DNA from: Flavobacteriaceae bacterium
GTDB lineage: Bacteria > Bacteroidota > Bacteroidia > Flavobacteriales > Weeksellaceae
Direction of reading: 5' to 3'
DNA: 64,000 nucleotides
NCBI GenBank assembly: GCA_018260565.1
Contig: JAGLAZ010000001.1
Coordinates: forward strand, 1-64,000
In this document: one piece after another, positions 24,366-34,005 of the stretch
Position numbering within the stretch: the first letter of the stretch is position 1
How the letters are laid out: each line of letters starts with the position of its first letter
Program-made: the position numbers and the translations under genes
The notes under the pieces: model-generated
The model's input: the letters and a program-made list of their open reading frames with translations, nothing else
Told to the model about the DNA's origin: nothing
Databases searched by the model: none

Positions 24366-25990
24366 TTAATTGGTAACTTCTTTCGGAATTACATAATATT
24401 TAGAATTGAAAAATAATGGATATTTTCCACTAAATTTTATCTGTTTCCAGCTCCCAGTAGGCTCTATAACAATACCGTTACTAATCTTCATTGGATAATA
24501 AAGGGAATCTGAAGCACCTGGAATTCTATAATTCAATATTTCATCTTTACTATAATATTCTAAAGTAGGTACATCATTGGAATTTAAATACAAAGAAAAT
24601 ATGCTGCTTACTGGTTTATTTGACTGTTTGTCCCAATAGTCCAGAATTTGTTGCGTAGTAACTGTGCTGTGCCAAAATTCAGCATTCATACCTTGCAAAA
24701 TTTTTCGGAACAGCTTATCATCATCCAGTACAGTGCGTATACTATGAATCATATTTGCACCCTTAAAATACATATCTCCACTTCCTTCTTCATTACTTCC
24801 TGATTTACCTAACATAGGGCCATCATTTACCACTCTTGCTCGTTGGCCAATTACATAATCATCAGCATATTCTTTTCCAAAACATTGTTCCACATATAGG
24901 GTTTCACTGTAGGTAGTAAAAGCCTCATGAATCCACATATGCTCTGGGTTTTTAGCAGTAATGTTATTTCCAAACCATTCATGCCCACTCTCGTGAATAA
25001 TAATAAAATCAAACAAATTTCCGATTCCAGTTTCTGAAAGATCTTGACCTAAATATCCATTCTTAAACCCATTACCATACGCGATATTGCTCTGATGCTC
25101 CATTCCTAAAAATGGAGTTTCCACAAGTTTATAAGAATCTTTATAAAAAGGATAGGGCCCAAACCAATGCTCCATAGCGTCTAGCATTCCAGGTACTTGT
25201 GTAAATTGCATTTTTGCCTTTTCAAGATTTTGCTTTAATACAAAGTATTGTAATGATAATTTGCCGTTCAACCCATTATAAGTATCGGAAAAACCAACAA
25301 AATTACCTATAACGGGTGCTATATTATATAAATTGATAGGATTCTCCACTTGCCAAACCCATTCTTTTTTATCGTCTATTATTTTTGATGAGATGAGTTT
25401 TCCATTCCCTATTCCCATTAAATTTATAGGAGTTTTTATTTTGAGAATAATACCTTCTTCTGGTTCATCATCCCAAGAATCCTTACATGCAGCCCAGTGA
25501 CTTAATCCTAATCCCTCTTGAGCGACTGCAATAAAGTCCTGATTTTCAGCATCTTTTGCGAAAACCCAGCCTCCATCCCAAGGAGCCTTTTTCGCTATAA
25601 GGGGTGTTCCAGTAGAAATAATCTCAATATAATAAGTTTTTGATGTTTCTAATTTTGTAGTGTACTGATATTGATTACATCCTGATTTCTATTCCAGCTT
25701 ATGGAAGAAAGATTTGAGGTTATAGAATCTATATGATTATTGGATTTTAAATCCAAAATAAGATTTGAAACAGTATTATTTTTAACAGTAAAATAAATTT
25801 TTGATTTTACGTGTAATATGGGACTAATAGGGGGAGTTATTCTTCCAATATCAGTAAGCTCTAACGATATTTCCATCTTACGGACATCCCAATTATTCCT
25901 GTTGATGGGGTTGGCGCGCTGCCCAAACAAACCAGTAAATGATAGAAGGGCTATTCCTATGAGCAAATTTCTTAAATTATTTAACTTCAT
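24366..25990 (-). pseudogene. M1-family aminopeptidase gene with a frameshift
   Basis: Two pieces of one M1 zinc aminopeptidase. The first (25990-25649) has a signal peptide (ending GLFGQ) and the beginning of the N-terminal beta domain; it ends at a premature TAG. The second frame runs from about 25655 to 24366 without a stop: KLETSKTYYIEIIS, then APWDGGWVF, the zinc motif HESGHEWFG and, about 18 residues later, the ligand Glu in WIHEAFTTYSE. The frame changes at a four-T run (25653-25656; AAAA on the coding strand); one extra A would restore it. Either a recent lesion or a sequencing error in a homopolymer. The start overlaps the tatC stop by 14 bases, so it was the last gene of the kdsD-tatC operon. 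Confidence 0.82.
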
Positions 25991-26789
25991 TCTTAGCCAT
26001 TTTTTTTTCTGTATATAAAGCTAGAATGATGCTAAATTCATAGAGTAGAAGTAAAGGTAACATACTTAAAATCATACTTATAGCATCGGCAGGAGTAATT
26101 ATAGCTGCTACCACTGAAATTAAGATAATGGCGTGTTTTCTGTATGTTTTTAAAAATTTGGAATTAATTATACCAATTCGCACTAAAACTAAAACCAGCA
26201 CGGGAAATAAAAATACCAAGCCCATCCCGAATAGCACCTGAAGAAATAATGAGGTATAGTTGGTAAGGTCAAACAGGGGTACTATTTGATCCGAAATCCT
26301 ATAATTTAATCCAAAATTTATAGCAAAAGGTAAGATTAGAAAATAACCAGTAGCCACGCCCAAGAGAAAAAATATAGAAATAAAGGCAATCATTCCTGTT
26401 GTATTTTTTCGTTCCATAGAAGTAAGCCCAGGCTTAATAAATTGCCAAATTTCCCACACGATATATGGAAAAGATAAAATAATACCTCCAAAAATACTCA
26501 TGCTCATCATGACATTAAACTGTTCAAACAGTTTTTTTTGTTGAATTTGAAACTTGGATGGCATAATAAAACTCTCATTTCCCATAAACTTTTTGGAAAA
26601 ATGATTCACCACTTCAAAACTGATAAAATCCTTTCGCGTGGGACCTAAAAAGATATGATCCACTACCCACCCAATATTGAATCCTATTAAAAGTGCAGCT
26701 ACTACTATCCCGATAACAATCCGGATAAGGTGTGTCCTTAGTTCCCCAATATGACCTAAAAAGGACATTTCTTTTTCTTCTGTGGCCAT
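25977..26789 (-). CDS. tatC: Sec-independent protein translocase TatC
   Basis: Core receptor of the Tat system, which exports folded proteins bearing twin-arginine signals across the inner membrane. The 270-residue protein has six membrane segments and the family hallmarks: an N-terminal MSFLGHIGELRTHLIR segment (HLxELR type), the PGLTSMERK loop, and a FLFPVLVLVLVRIGIIN segment near the fifth helix. The length is typical for Bacteroidota, which have a longer first periplasmic loop. No tatA or tatB is adjacent. It begins one base before the kdsD stop and overlaps the broken M1 peptidase by 14 bases. Confidence 0.96.
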   Translation of the reverse strand: MATEEKEMSFLGHIGELRTHLIRIVIGIVVAALLIGFNIGWVVDHIFLGPTRKDFISFEVVNHFSKKFMGNESFIMPSKFQIQQKKLFEQFNVMMSMSIFGGIILSFPYIVWEIWQFIKPGLTSMERKNTTGMIAFISIFFLLGVATGYFLILPFAINFGLNYRISDQIVPLFDLTNYTSLFLQVLFGMGLVFLFPVLVLVLVRIGIINSKFLKTYRKHAIILISVVAAIITPADAISMILSMLPLLLLYEFSIILALYTEKKMAKNEVK

Positions 26790-26790
26790 T

Positions 26791-27759
26791 TTAATGGATG
26801 CCTTGTTCTAATAAAGTATGTAAACTAATGATTCCTAAATAGGTATCTCCATCTAAGACCACCAATTGCCCAATATTATACTGTTTCATGATGGCAAGTG
26901 CTTCCCGCGCAAGTTCATTTTTTTGAATTGTTTTTGGGTTTTTAGTCATAATTTCACCTACTATAATATGATTTGGATTTTCATGTTGGAGTAATATTCT
27001 GCGTACATCCCCATCCGTAATTACGCCCTTCAGCTGTGAGTTTTCGCACACTACCGTGATACCCATTTTGCTTTTCGTAATGGAAATTATAGCTTCTCTA
27101 AAATTTTGACTAACATCTATCGCTGGTTTTTCAGAGGATAAAAACTCCGAAACTTTGGTTGTTAAATTTTTACCCAAAGCACCACCAGGATGGTATTTTG
27201 CAAAAATTTCTGGACTGAATTTTCGTAATTGCATAAGACATATCGCAATGGCATCTCCAATAACCATCATAGCTGTGGTGCTGGTGGTAGGAGCTAAATT
27301 CATAGGACAGGCTTCCGTAGAGACTTTACAAGAAATGAAAAAATCACTCTCGCGGGCCAGTGGGGAATCTGCATTTCCTGTAATAGCGATGAGATGGGAG
27401 GAATAGTTTTTTGCAAAAGGTAGCATTTGAAGTAGCTCTGGCGTACTCCCAGAATAGCTTATTGCAAGAATAATATCTTGCGAATTAATAATTCCCAAAT
27501 CACCATGCATGGCTTCACCCGCATGTAAAAATTGTGCTGGTGTCCCTGTACTATTGAAGGTAGCTACCATCTTTCTGCCTACATCGGCAGATTTTCCTAT
27601 TCCAGTTACTATAATTTTGGCTTGATGATCAAGACTATTATTTATTGACAAAACAGCCTCCTCAAAGGACCTATCAATAGCCGCAGCAACCTCCTGTAAA
27701 CCGTTGATTTCCGCTAGAAATGCTTCTCGGGCCGTAGGAAGTATGGAATTAGAATTCAT
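26791..27759 (-). CDS. kdsD: D-arabinose-5-phosphate isomerase (SIS + CBS)
   Basis: Converts ribulose 5-phosphate to arabinose 5-phosphate, the first step of KDO synthesis for lipopolysaccharide. At 322 residues it has the KdsD/GutQ architecture: SIS sugar isomerase domain (about 40-175) with VTGIGKSADVGRKM, STGTPAQFLHAGEAMHGDLG and SYSGSTPELL, then two CBS domains (about 205-320). APTTSTTAMMVIGDAIAICL and KYHPGGALGK are the family signatures. kdsB is in the same window (34005). The gene starts a minus-strand operon with tatC and is divergent from recQ. Confidence 0.95.
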   Translation of the reverse strand: MNSNSILPTAREAFLAEINGLQEVAAAIDRSFEEAVLSINNSLDHQAKIIVTGIGKSADVGRKMVATFNSTGTPAQFLHAGEAMHGDLGIINSQDIILAISYSGSTPELLQMLPFAKNYSSHLIAITGNADSPLARESDFFISCKVSTEACPMNLAPTTSTTAMMVIGDAIAICLMQLRKFSPEIFAKYHPGGALGKNLTTKVSEFLSSEKPAIDVSQNFREAIISITKSKMGITVVCENSQLKGVITDGDVRRILLQHENPNHIIVGEIMTKNPKTIQKNELAREALAIMKQYNIGQLVVLDGDTYLGIISLHTLLEQGIH

Positions 27760-27785
27760 TCAATTTTGTATAGAATATTAAAGTA

Positions 27786-27814
27786 TTGATTTTTTATAAA
27801 AATCCGTAACTTTG
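27786..27814 (+). promoter_or_regulatory. promoter of recQ
   Basis: TTG (27786-27788) and TAACTTTG (27807-27814) are 18 bases apart, a good match to the Bacteroidota consensus. The start codon is 32 bases downstream. Confidence 0.6.
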
Positions 27815-27845
27815 ATATTCATGCAAAAATAGCAAACTATTCATA

Positions 27846-30041
27846 ATGTCGGAGATTAACACGCAATTGCCACAATATTTAAAAAAATATTTCGGGTTCG
27901 ATACTTTTAAAGGCCATCAGCAAGAAATTATAGACGCTCTTCTATCACGAAAAAATATTTTTGTTTTAATGCCAACTGGCGGTGGGAAATCCTTATGTTA
28001 TCAGCTTCCTGCTCTTATGCAACCGGGGACTGCCATTGTAATTTCTCCACTTATTGCCTTAATGAAAAATCAGGTAGATGCTATTAATGCATTATCAGAA
28101 GGTAATTCTACTGCACATGTACTCAATTCTTCCCTTACAAAAGCGCAGACAAAATCTGTTATGGAAGATATTCGTACTGGAAAAACTAAGCTTTTATATG
28201 TAGCTCCGGAAAGTTTGGTAAAGGAAGATTATGTTGATTTTTTTAAAAGTGTTCCTATTTCTTTTGTAGCAATAGATGAGGCACATTGTATCTCGGAATG
28301 GGGCCATGATTTTCGCCCAGAATACAGAAACCTTAAAAATATTATTGAGCAAGTTGCCGATGTCCCTATTATAGCACTTACTGCTACTGCAACGCCAAAA
28401 GTTCAGGAAGATATCCAGAAAAACCTGGGGATGACAGATGCTTTGGTTTTTAGAGAAAGTTTCAATAGAACTAATCTTTTTTATGAAGTTCGTCCTAAAA
28501 TCAATGTTGAAAAAGAAATTGTACGCTTTATATCGCAAAGAAAAGGTCAATCGGGAATAATTTATTGTCTTAGTAGGAAACGCGTAGAAGAACTTGCGCA
28601 AACTCTACAGATAAACGGGATCAACGCACTGGCATATCATGCAGGACTCGACCAAAAAACCAGGGTTACAAACCAGGATAAATTCCTTATGGAGGATGTA
28701 GATGTTATTGTGGCCACCATTGCTTTTGGGATGGGGATAGATAAACCAGATGTACGCTTTGTAATCCACTACGATATGCCGAAATCTTTAGAAAGCTATT
28801 ATCAAGAGACAGGTAGAGCAGGAAGGGATGGTGGTGAAGGCTATTGCCTCGCTTTTTATGACCCTAAAGACATTGAAAAACTCGAAAAATTTCTAAGCCA
28901 AAAACCTGTTTCAGAGAGAGAAATAGGGATGCAGTTACTCAATGAGGTAGTAGGCTATGCGGAGACGTCTATGAGCAGAAGGCAGTATCTTTTACATTAT
29001 TTCGGGGAACAGTTCGATGCTGCCAATGGACCTGGTGCAAATATGGATGATAATACTAAAAATCCGCCGGTTTTAATAGATGCATCCCGAGATTTAATAA
29101 CCATTTTAGAATGTGTCCAGGAATATCCTTCTAAGTTAAAAATGAAGGATGTTTCTTATGTAGTTTCTGGTCAGGAAAATGCTCTTTTAAAATCATACCG
29201 AATTCCAGAGGGTAAGTTTTTTGGAATAGGAAAAGATAGGGATCATAATTATTGGAAAAGCATTATTAGGCAAGCTGTTGTACAAAATTTTATTAATAAA
29301 GAAATTGAAAATTACGGGCTTTTATCACTAAGTGAAAAGGGAAAACAAGCACTAAAAGATAGAAATGCTGATTTCAAAATTGCGGAGGATAGAGTATTTG
29401 ACCTTCAGCAAAGTCAAAATGAATCCGATTCTGCCCAAGTAACGGGTGTAATGGATGAAACCTTATTCAAAGAATTACTTGCTTTAAGACAAAAAATAGG
29501 AAAACAAAATGGCATTCCTCCTTATACGGTTTTTATGGAGCCAAGTTTAGAGGATATGACGGTCCAATTCCCTACCACTATAGAGGAAATGTATAATGTA
29601 TATGGGGTTGGAGAAAGTAAGGCAAAAAAATTCGGTCCGCCATTTATAGATTTGATTAAAAAATATGTAGAGGGAAACGGGATAGAGCGTACCCAAGATA
29701 TGGTAATGAAGCAGGTAGCAAATAAATCCAGCCACAAGGTCTTTATTATTCAAAGTACCGATAAAAAGATAGATTTAGAGGATATAGCGACTGCTAAAAA
29801 CTTGAGCATGAGTGAATTACTTCAAGAAATGGAAAGTATTATCTATCAAGGAACTAAACTCAATATCGATTATTATATTAAAGAAAACTTTGATGAAGAT
29901 TTGGTGGATGAATTCATGGATTTTATGACAAATGGCGAAAGTGATTCCATGAAAGTACTTTTAGAAGAATTTGGGGATGATCTCTCCGATGAGGAAGTAC
30001 GAATCTTACGAGTTAAATTTATTTCTGATGTAGCCAATTGA
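27846..30041 (+). CDS. recQ: ATP-dependent DNA helicase RecQ
   Basis: 3'-5' DNA helicase used in recombination and repair. The 731-residue protein has Walker A MPTGGGKSLC (Lys48), the DEAH box AIDEAHCISEWGHDF, the helicase C domain with VATIAFGMGIDKPDVRFVIH and QETGRAGRDG, an RQC-like winged helix, and an HRDC domain with LLALRQKIGKQNGIPPYTVF. A C-terminal tail of about 100 residues follows. The zinc-binding cysteines between the helicase core and winged helix in E. coli RecQ are missing: the region reads AETSMSRRQYLLHYFGEQF and continues to NMDDNTKNP without any Cys. I recall a Cys-free variant from other Bacteroidota RecQ proteins. It stands alone, divergent from kdsD. Confidence 0.95.
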   Translation: MSEINTQLPQYLKKYFGFDTFKGHQQEIIDALLSRKNIFVLMPTGGGKSLCYQLPALMQPGTAIVISPLIALMKNQVDAINALSEGNSTAHVLNSSLTKAQTKSVMEDIRTGKTKLLYVAPESLVKEDYVDFFKSVPISFVAIDEAHCISEWGHDFRPEYRNLKNIIEQVADVPIIALTATATPKVQEDIQKNLGMTDALVFRESFNRTNLFYEVRPKINVEKEIVRFISQRKGQSGIIYCLSRKRVEELAQTLQINGINALAYHAGLDQKTRVTNQDKFLMEDVDVIVATIAFGMGIDKPDVRFVIHYDMPKSLESYYQETGRAGRDGGEGYCLAFYDPKDIEKLEKFLSQKPVSEREIGMQLLNEVVGYAETSMSRRQYLLHYFGEQFDAANGPGANMDDNTKNPPVLIDASRDLITILECVQEYPSKLKMKDVSYVVSGQENALLKSYRIPEGKFFGIGKDRDHNYWKSIIRQAVVQNFINKEIENYGLLSLSEKGKQALKDRNADFKIAEDRVFDLQQSQNESDSAQVTGVMDETLFKELLALRQKIGKQNGIPPYTVFMEPSLEDMTVQFPTTIEEMYNVYGVGESKAKKFGPPFIDLIKKYVEGNGIERTQDMVMKQVANKSSHKVFIIQSTDKKIDLEDIATAKNLSMSELLQEMESIIYQGTKLNIDYYIKENFDEDLVDEFMDFMTNGESDSMKVLLEEFGDDLSDEEVRILRVKFISDVAN

Positions 30042-30055
30042 TTTCGGGCTAAATA

Positions 30056-31033
30056 CTATCCTACACGCGCAGCATAACTGGTCTCATAAACTTTTTTTCG
30101 AATTTCTTGAATTCTCCCGACTGGCCGAAGTTCTGGTATTGAATGATGGGGATTAAAATCCATATGCTCCATTGAAAGGTCCCAGCTCGGTATAATTTGC
30201 TGAATAGGAAAAGTAATTTTACCTAAAACTTGATATTGTGAAGCAGGCCATTCTTTTGCTAAATTTTGAATAGGTTGTGATTTTATATCTTCACAGTATT
30301 GAATTTCAAATAAAAACGAAATTTCTTCATTTTTTAGAATGTATTGTATTTTATCCTGATGACTCAGTGGATTTCCTTTAAAAAGATATTGGAATTCGGG
30401 TCGTAATCTATATTTACAAATATAATTTCCATGCCTAAAACAGCCTATCCCGTAAAAGCTATTATTTAAAATAAAATCAGTTTTTATTTTCAACATATTT
30501 TTACCCATTTGTAAGAAAACAGTTAAGTCGTTTTTGGCTAAAGCTTTCATACTTTTCCCAGCTAAACTCATTACTGCAGAAACTTTTTTTAGAAAATTTT
30601 TCCTGCTAAAAGCATAGTCATATCGTGTAACTATTTGTAAAGTATCTTCTACGGATTGAATAGGGAATATAGGGAAATTAACCATAGGAATTATAAGTAA
30701 ATCATTCCCCTGTGAGCTTAGCTTAAGCCCAATTCCAAACGCGGGTAAACTGGCTATATCAGGTTTTATTCCCCCTTCAGCATTAGAAAATCTACAAAAT
30801 ACTTCATATATTTTCTCCGTAAATAGAGTGGAGATTTCCGGCTGGGTAATTTCCAATTTTCCACAGATGCCACCATGAGATTTAGCATGAAAATTTCTGG
30901 TCTTATTACCGTTAAAGGTGTCAGTTTGGGACACATATTTTTCTACTATTTTTAAAGTCTCTTTTTCCAGTAGGATTTCTTTCGGTGATAAGTGATTCAT
31001 TTCATCACTAAAAATAACTTTGCTGGTCTTCAT
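30056..31033 (-). CDS. catalase-superfamily heme protein
   Basis: A 325-residue protein of the catalase fold, shorter than true catalases (about 480 or more). NFHAKSHGGICGKLEI (about 47-62) matches the HAKG-type active-site segment with the distal histidine; FCRFSNAEGG and FGIGLKLSSQGNDLLI fit the following strands. The C-terminus (PVGRIQEIRKKVYETSYAAR) resembles that of small catalase-like proteins related to SrpA and marine peroxidases, where a Tyr binds heme iron. No signal peptide. Catalase activity cannot be assumed, as several relatives are peroxidases or oxygenases. It is divergent from lpdA and convergent with recQ. Confidence 0.75.
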   Translation of the reverse strand: MKTSKVIFSDEMNHLSPKEILLEKETLKIVEKYVSQTDTFNGNKTRNFHAKSHGGICGKLEITQPEISTLFTEKIYEVFCRFSNAEGGIKPDIASLPAFGIGLKLSSQGNDLLIIPMVNFPIFPIQSVEDTLQIVTRYDYAFSRKNFLKKVSAVMSLAGKSMKALAKNDLTVFLQMGKNMLKIKTDFILNNSFYGIGCFRHGNYICKYRLRPEFQYLFKGNPLSHQDKIQYILKNEEISFLFEIQYCEDIKSQPIQNLAKEWPASQYQVLGKITFPIQQIIPSWDLSMEHMDFNPHHSIPELRPVGRIQEIRKKVYETSYAARVG

Positions 31034-31068
31034 AGCCTAATTTTGGGGGAATTATTGGTTAAATTTAG

Positions 31069-31076
31069 TACTTTTG
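31069..31076 (+). promoter_or_regulatory. candidate -7 element of lpdA
   Basis: TACTTTTG matches TAnnTTTG; TTTTG at 31041-31045 lies 23 bases upstream as a possible -33. The lpdA start codon is 19 bases downstream. Confidence 0.45.
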
Positions 31077-31094
31077 AACCATATTTATTAAACC

Positions 31095-32492
31095 ATGTCA
31101 AATTTTGATGTAATCGTTATCGGGTCTGGTCCCGGAGGATATGTAGCGGCTATTCGCTGTGCTCAGCTGGGATTTTCTACAGCAATTGTAGAAAAATATA
31201 ACACCCTGGGTGGTACTTGTCTAAATGTTGGATGTATTCCATCTAAAGCTCTTTTGGACAGTTCAGAACATTTTGAAAACGCTAAAAAACATTTCGCAGA
31301 GCATGGCATTATCATTAATGAACCCGTTGCAGACTTTCCACAAATGGTGAAACGGAAAAATGATGTTGTAGAGCAGACTACCAAAGGGATTAATTTCCTG
31401 ATGGATAAAAATAAAATCACCGTCATTCAGGGTGTTGCATCTTTTAAAGATAAAACTACCATCACCGTTACTGCAGAACAGTCCACTGAATATTCAGCTA
31501 AGAATTTCATTATTGCCACAGGATCTAAACCTTCTACTTTGCCATTCATTAATATTGATAAGGAAAGAATAATCACAAGTACAGAAGCTTTAAGTTTAAA
31601 GGAAATTCCTAAAAAACTTATAGTAATTGGCGGTGGAGTTATCGGTCTTGAGCTAGGCTCTGTATATTCCCGTCTGGGTAGCCAGGTGGAAGTTGTGGAA
31701 TATATGGATAAGATAATTCCTGGGATGGACAGTGCACTTAGCAAAGAGTTATTAAAAGTTCTTAAAAAACAAGGCATTAAATTTCATCTAAGTACAGCCG
31801 TTTCTGGAGTAGATAGAAAGTATGAAAGTGTAACTGTAACTGCAAAAGATAAGAATGGTTCAGAAGTACAGCTAGATGCAGATTATGTTCTCGTATCTGT
31901 TGGTAGGAGACCATATACAGAAGGTTTAGGTCTAGAAAATGCAGGAGTAGAGGTGGATGAGAGAGGTAGAATATCTGTAAACGACCATTTACAGACTAAT
32001 GTTTCCCACATCTATGCTATAGGTGATGTAATAAGAGGCGCCATGCTTGCTCACAAAGCAGAAGAAGAAGGTGTATTTGTCGCAGAAAGCATTGCAGGAC
32101 AAAAGCCCCATATCAATTATAATCTCATCCCCGGTGTGGTTTATACATGGCCAGAAGTGGCTGGTGTAGGATATACAGAAGAACAATTAAAAGAGAAGGG
32201 TGTTGCTTATAAAGCTGGATCATTTCCTATGCGCGCCTTGGGTAGAAGCCGAGCATCTGGAGACACAGACGGTTTCGTTAAAATATTAGCAGATGCAACT
32301 ACAGACGAGGTTTTAGGCTTCCATATGATAGGGGCTCGCGCAGCAGATTTAGTTGCTGAAGCCGTAGTCGCTATGGAATTTCGAGCCAGCGCAGAAGATC
32401 TTACAAGGATGTCCCATGCACATCCTACCTATGCGGAAGCAGTTAAAGAAGCAGCCTTGGACGCCACTGGAAAACGCGCCATACACATGTAA
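31095..32492 (+). CDS. lpdA: dihydrolipoyl dehydrogenase
   Basis: FAD enzyme (E3/L-protein) that reoxidises dihydrolipoyl groups of 2-oxoacid dehydrogenases and the glycine cleavage system, passing electrons to NAD. The 465-residue protein has the FAD motif GSGPGGYVAAIRCAQLG, the redox disulfide in GGTCLNVGCIPSK (about 39-51), the NAD motif GGGVIGLELGSVYSRLG, and the C-terminal HAHPTYAEAVKEA, which supplies the catalytic His-Glu pair. It is monocistronic, closed by a terminator at 32511. It could serve GcvT (4849) and the pyruvate or oxoglutarate complexes encoded elsewhere. Confidence 0.96.
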   Translation: MSNFDVIVIGSGPGGYVAAIRCAQLGFSTAIVEKYNTLGGTCLNVGCIPSKALLDSSEHFENAKKHFAEHGIIINEPVADFPQMVKRKNDVVEQTTKGINFLMDKNKITVIQGVASFKDKTTITVTAEQSTEYSAKNFIIATGSKPSTLPFINIDKERIITSTEALSLKEIPKKLIVIGGGVIGLELGSVYSRLGSQVEVVEYMDKIIPGMDSALSKELLKVLKKQGIKFHLSTAVSGVDRKYESVTVTAKDKNGSEVQLDADYVLVSVGRRPYTEGLGLENAGVEVDERGRISVNDHLQTNVSHIYAIGDVIRGAMLAHKAEEEGVFVAESIAGQKPHINYNLIPGVVYTWPEVAGVGYTEEQLKEKGVAYKAGSFPMRALGRSRASGDTDGFVKILADATTDEVLGFHMIGARAADLVAEAVVAMEFRASAEDLTRMSHAHPTYAEAVKEAALDATGKRAIHM

Positions 32493-32510
32493 AACAGGCA
32501 AAATAAATTT

Positions 32511-32537
32511 AAAACACCTCCGTTAGGGGGTGTTTTT
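32511..32537 (+). terminator. terminator after lpdA
   Basis: AAAACACC (32511-32518) pairs with GGTGTTTT (32529-32536); the stem extends inward through T.G, C-G and C-G pairs. The T-run of the right arm serves as the U-tract, and the A-run makes it likely bidirectional. Confidence 0.85.
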
Positions 32538-32565
32538 GGTTAAATATAACTTTTGTTAATGATTT

Positions 32566-32655
32566 GGGCGTCTTTTCCGTGCTCCGTTCCCGCTTTTTTA
32601 TGGGTCTCGTCTAAGGACAAGACCCATAAAAAGAGCTCCACTCAGCCCGGGACGC
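32566..32655. repeat. dispersed palindromic repeat, copy 1
   Basis: Outer stem GCGTC (32568-32572) and GACGC (32651-32655) enclose CCGCTCCGTTCCCGC-like and GAGCTCCACTCAG segments and a long inner hairpin: TTTTTATGGGTCT pairs perfectly with AGACCCATAAAAA (about 32595-32632). A related copy is at 62469-62545 with a different outer stem. It lies between lpdA and the aminotransferase gene and does not code. Confidence 0.75.
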
Positions 32656-32748
32656 TTAGTATTATGGTAAAAAAATAGAGTATAATTTTAAATAAACTAT
32701 TCCTCTAATATCTTTTTTATTCCGTACTTTGGAACCCTAATTTACTGT

Positions 32749-34005
32749 ATGAAATTGTCACATTTGGCAGAAAACCTCATAGGTTCTGAGATTATCAAAA
32801 TTGGAAACGAGGTAAATGAGCGCATCGCTCAAGGTGAAAAAATAGCCAATCTCACAATAGGAGATCTCAATTCTACTATATATCCTATTCCAGCTCTTTT
32901 AAAACAAGGAGTAATAGAGGCATATGATAAAAATCTTACCAATTATCCTCCAGCCAATGGACTTGCCAATCTTAGAAAAGCTATATCAGAAGATATTTCT
33001 TCCCGATGGAATGCCTCTTATTCAATAAATGAAATATTAGTGGCTGGCGGCTCACGCCCTCTTATTTATGCAGCTTATAAATCTATTGTAGATGCAGGGG
33101 AAAAAGTAATTTATCCTGTACCATCTTGGAATAATAATCATTACACTTTTCTTTCTGAAGGAGAAGGGATAGAGATCCACACTAAAGCTGAAAATAACTT
33201 TCTCCCTATTGCTGAGGAAATTATTCCACATCTTGGAGATGCTGTTCTGCTTGCACTTTGTTCTCCCCAGAATCCTACAGGTACTATGTATTCCAGAGAG
33301 AAATTATTAGAAATCTGTTTAGCCGTAGTGGAAGAAAATAAAATGCGTGGGGCAAATCAAAAACCGCTTTATCTTTTATATGATCAGATATATGCTATGC
33401 TCACCTTTGGTGAAAATAAGCACTATCACCCAGTTGAATTGTTGGAAGAATTAAGACCATACACTATTTATATTGACGGTATTTCTAAATGTTTCGCTGC
33501 TACTGGAGTTCGAGTAGGATGGAGTTTCGGACCTTTAGAGGTTATTGAAAAAATGAAATCTTTTTTAGGACACTTAGGTGCGTGGGCTCCTAAACCAGAA
33601 CAAGAAGCCACCGCGAATTTCTTAACTGATAAGGATGAGGTTAATAGCTTTGTAACTCATTTTAAAGAAAAATTACATGAAAGTTTATTACTCTTACATA
33701 AGGGAATTCAGTCTTTAAAAAATGAGGGTTTACCTGTAGATTCTATAGAACCTATGGGGGCGATGTATCTAACATTAAAATTAGATTTTATAGGGAAAAC
33801 CACAAAAGACGGTATCCATTTTAATGATTCTGCTCGTCTTGTTTTTTATCTCATAGAAAATGCAGGATTAGCCATAGTACCATTTTCTGCGTTTGGAAAC
33901 GCTGGTTCTATGCCGTGGTTCCGTGCCTCTGCAGGAGGATTAGGGCCAGAAGAAATATTGTCCGGGATAGAACGCCTAAGGATTTGTTTACTGGATTTTA
34001 AATAA
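32749..34005 (+). CDS. class I/II pyridoxal-phosphate aminotransferase
   Basis: A 418-residue fold-type I aminotransferase related to aspartate aminotransferase. The substrate and cofactor features are NYPPANGLANLRKAI, GGSRPLIYAAY, SPQNPTGT, YDQIYAML and the Schiff-base lysine in DGISKCFAATGVRVGW (around residue 247). The last conserved Arg is in WFRASAGG. The amino donor and acceptor cannot be fixed by sequence; members of this group include aspartate and aromatic aminotransferases. It heads a plus-strand run; its TAA shares one base with the kdsB ATG. Confidence 0.9.
   Translation: MKLSHLAENLIGSEIIKIGNEVNERIAQGEKIANLTIGDLNSTIYPIPALLKQGVIEAYDKNLTNYPPANGLANLRKAISEDISSRWNASYSINEILVAGGSRPLIYAAYKSIVDAGEKVIYPVPSWNNNHYTFLSEGEGIEIHTKAENNFLPIAEEIIPHLGDAVLLALCSPQNPTGTMYSREKLLEICLAVVEENKMRGANQKPLYLLYDQIYAMLTFGENKHYHPVELLEELRPYTIYIDGISKCFAATGVRVGWSFGPLEVIEKMKSFLGHLGAWAPKPEQEATANFLTDKDEVNSFVTHFKEKLHESLLLLHKGIQSLKNEGLPVDSIEPMGAMYLTLKLDFIGKTTKDGIHFNDSARLVFYLIENAGLAIVPFSAFGNAGSMPWFRASAGGLGPEEILSGIERLRICLLDFK

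Noticed and set aside
28194..28601. 135-codon minus-strand frame within recQ
   Set aside because: Antisense shadow of a strongly supported helicase gene.
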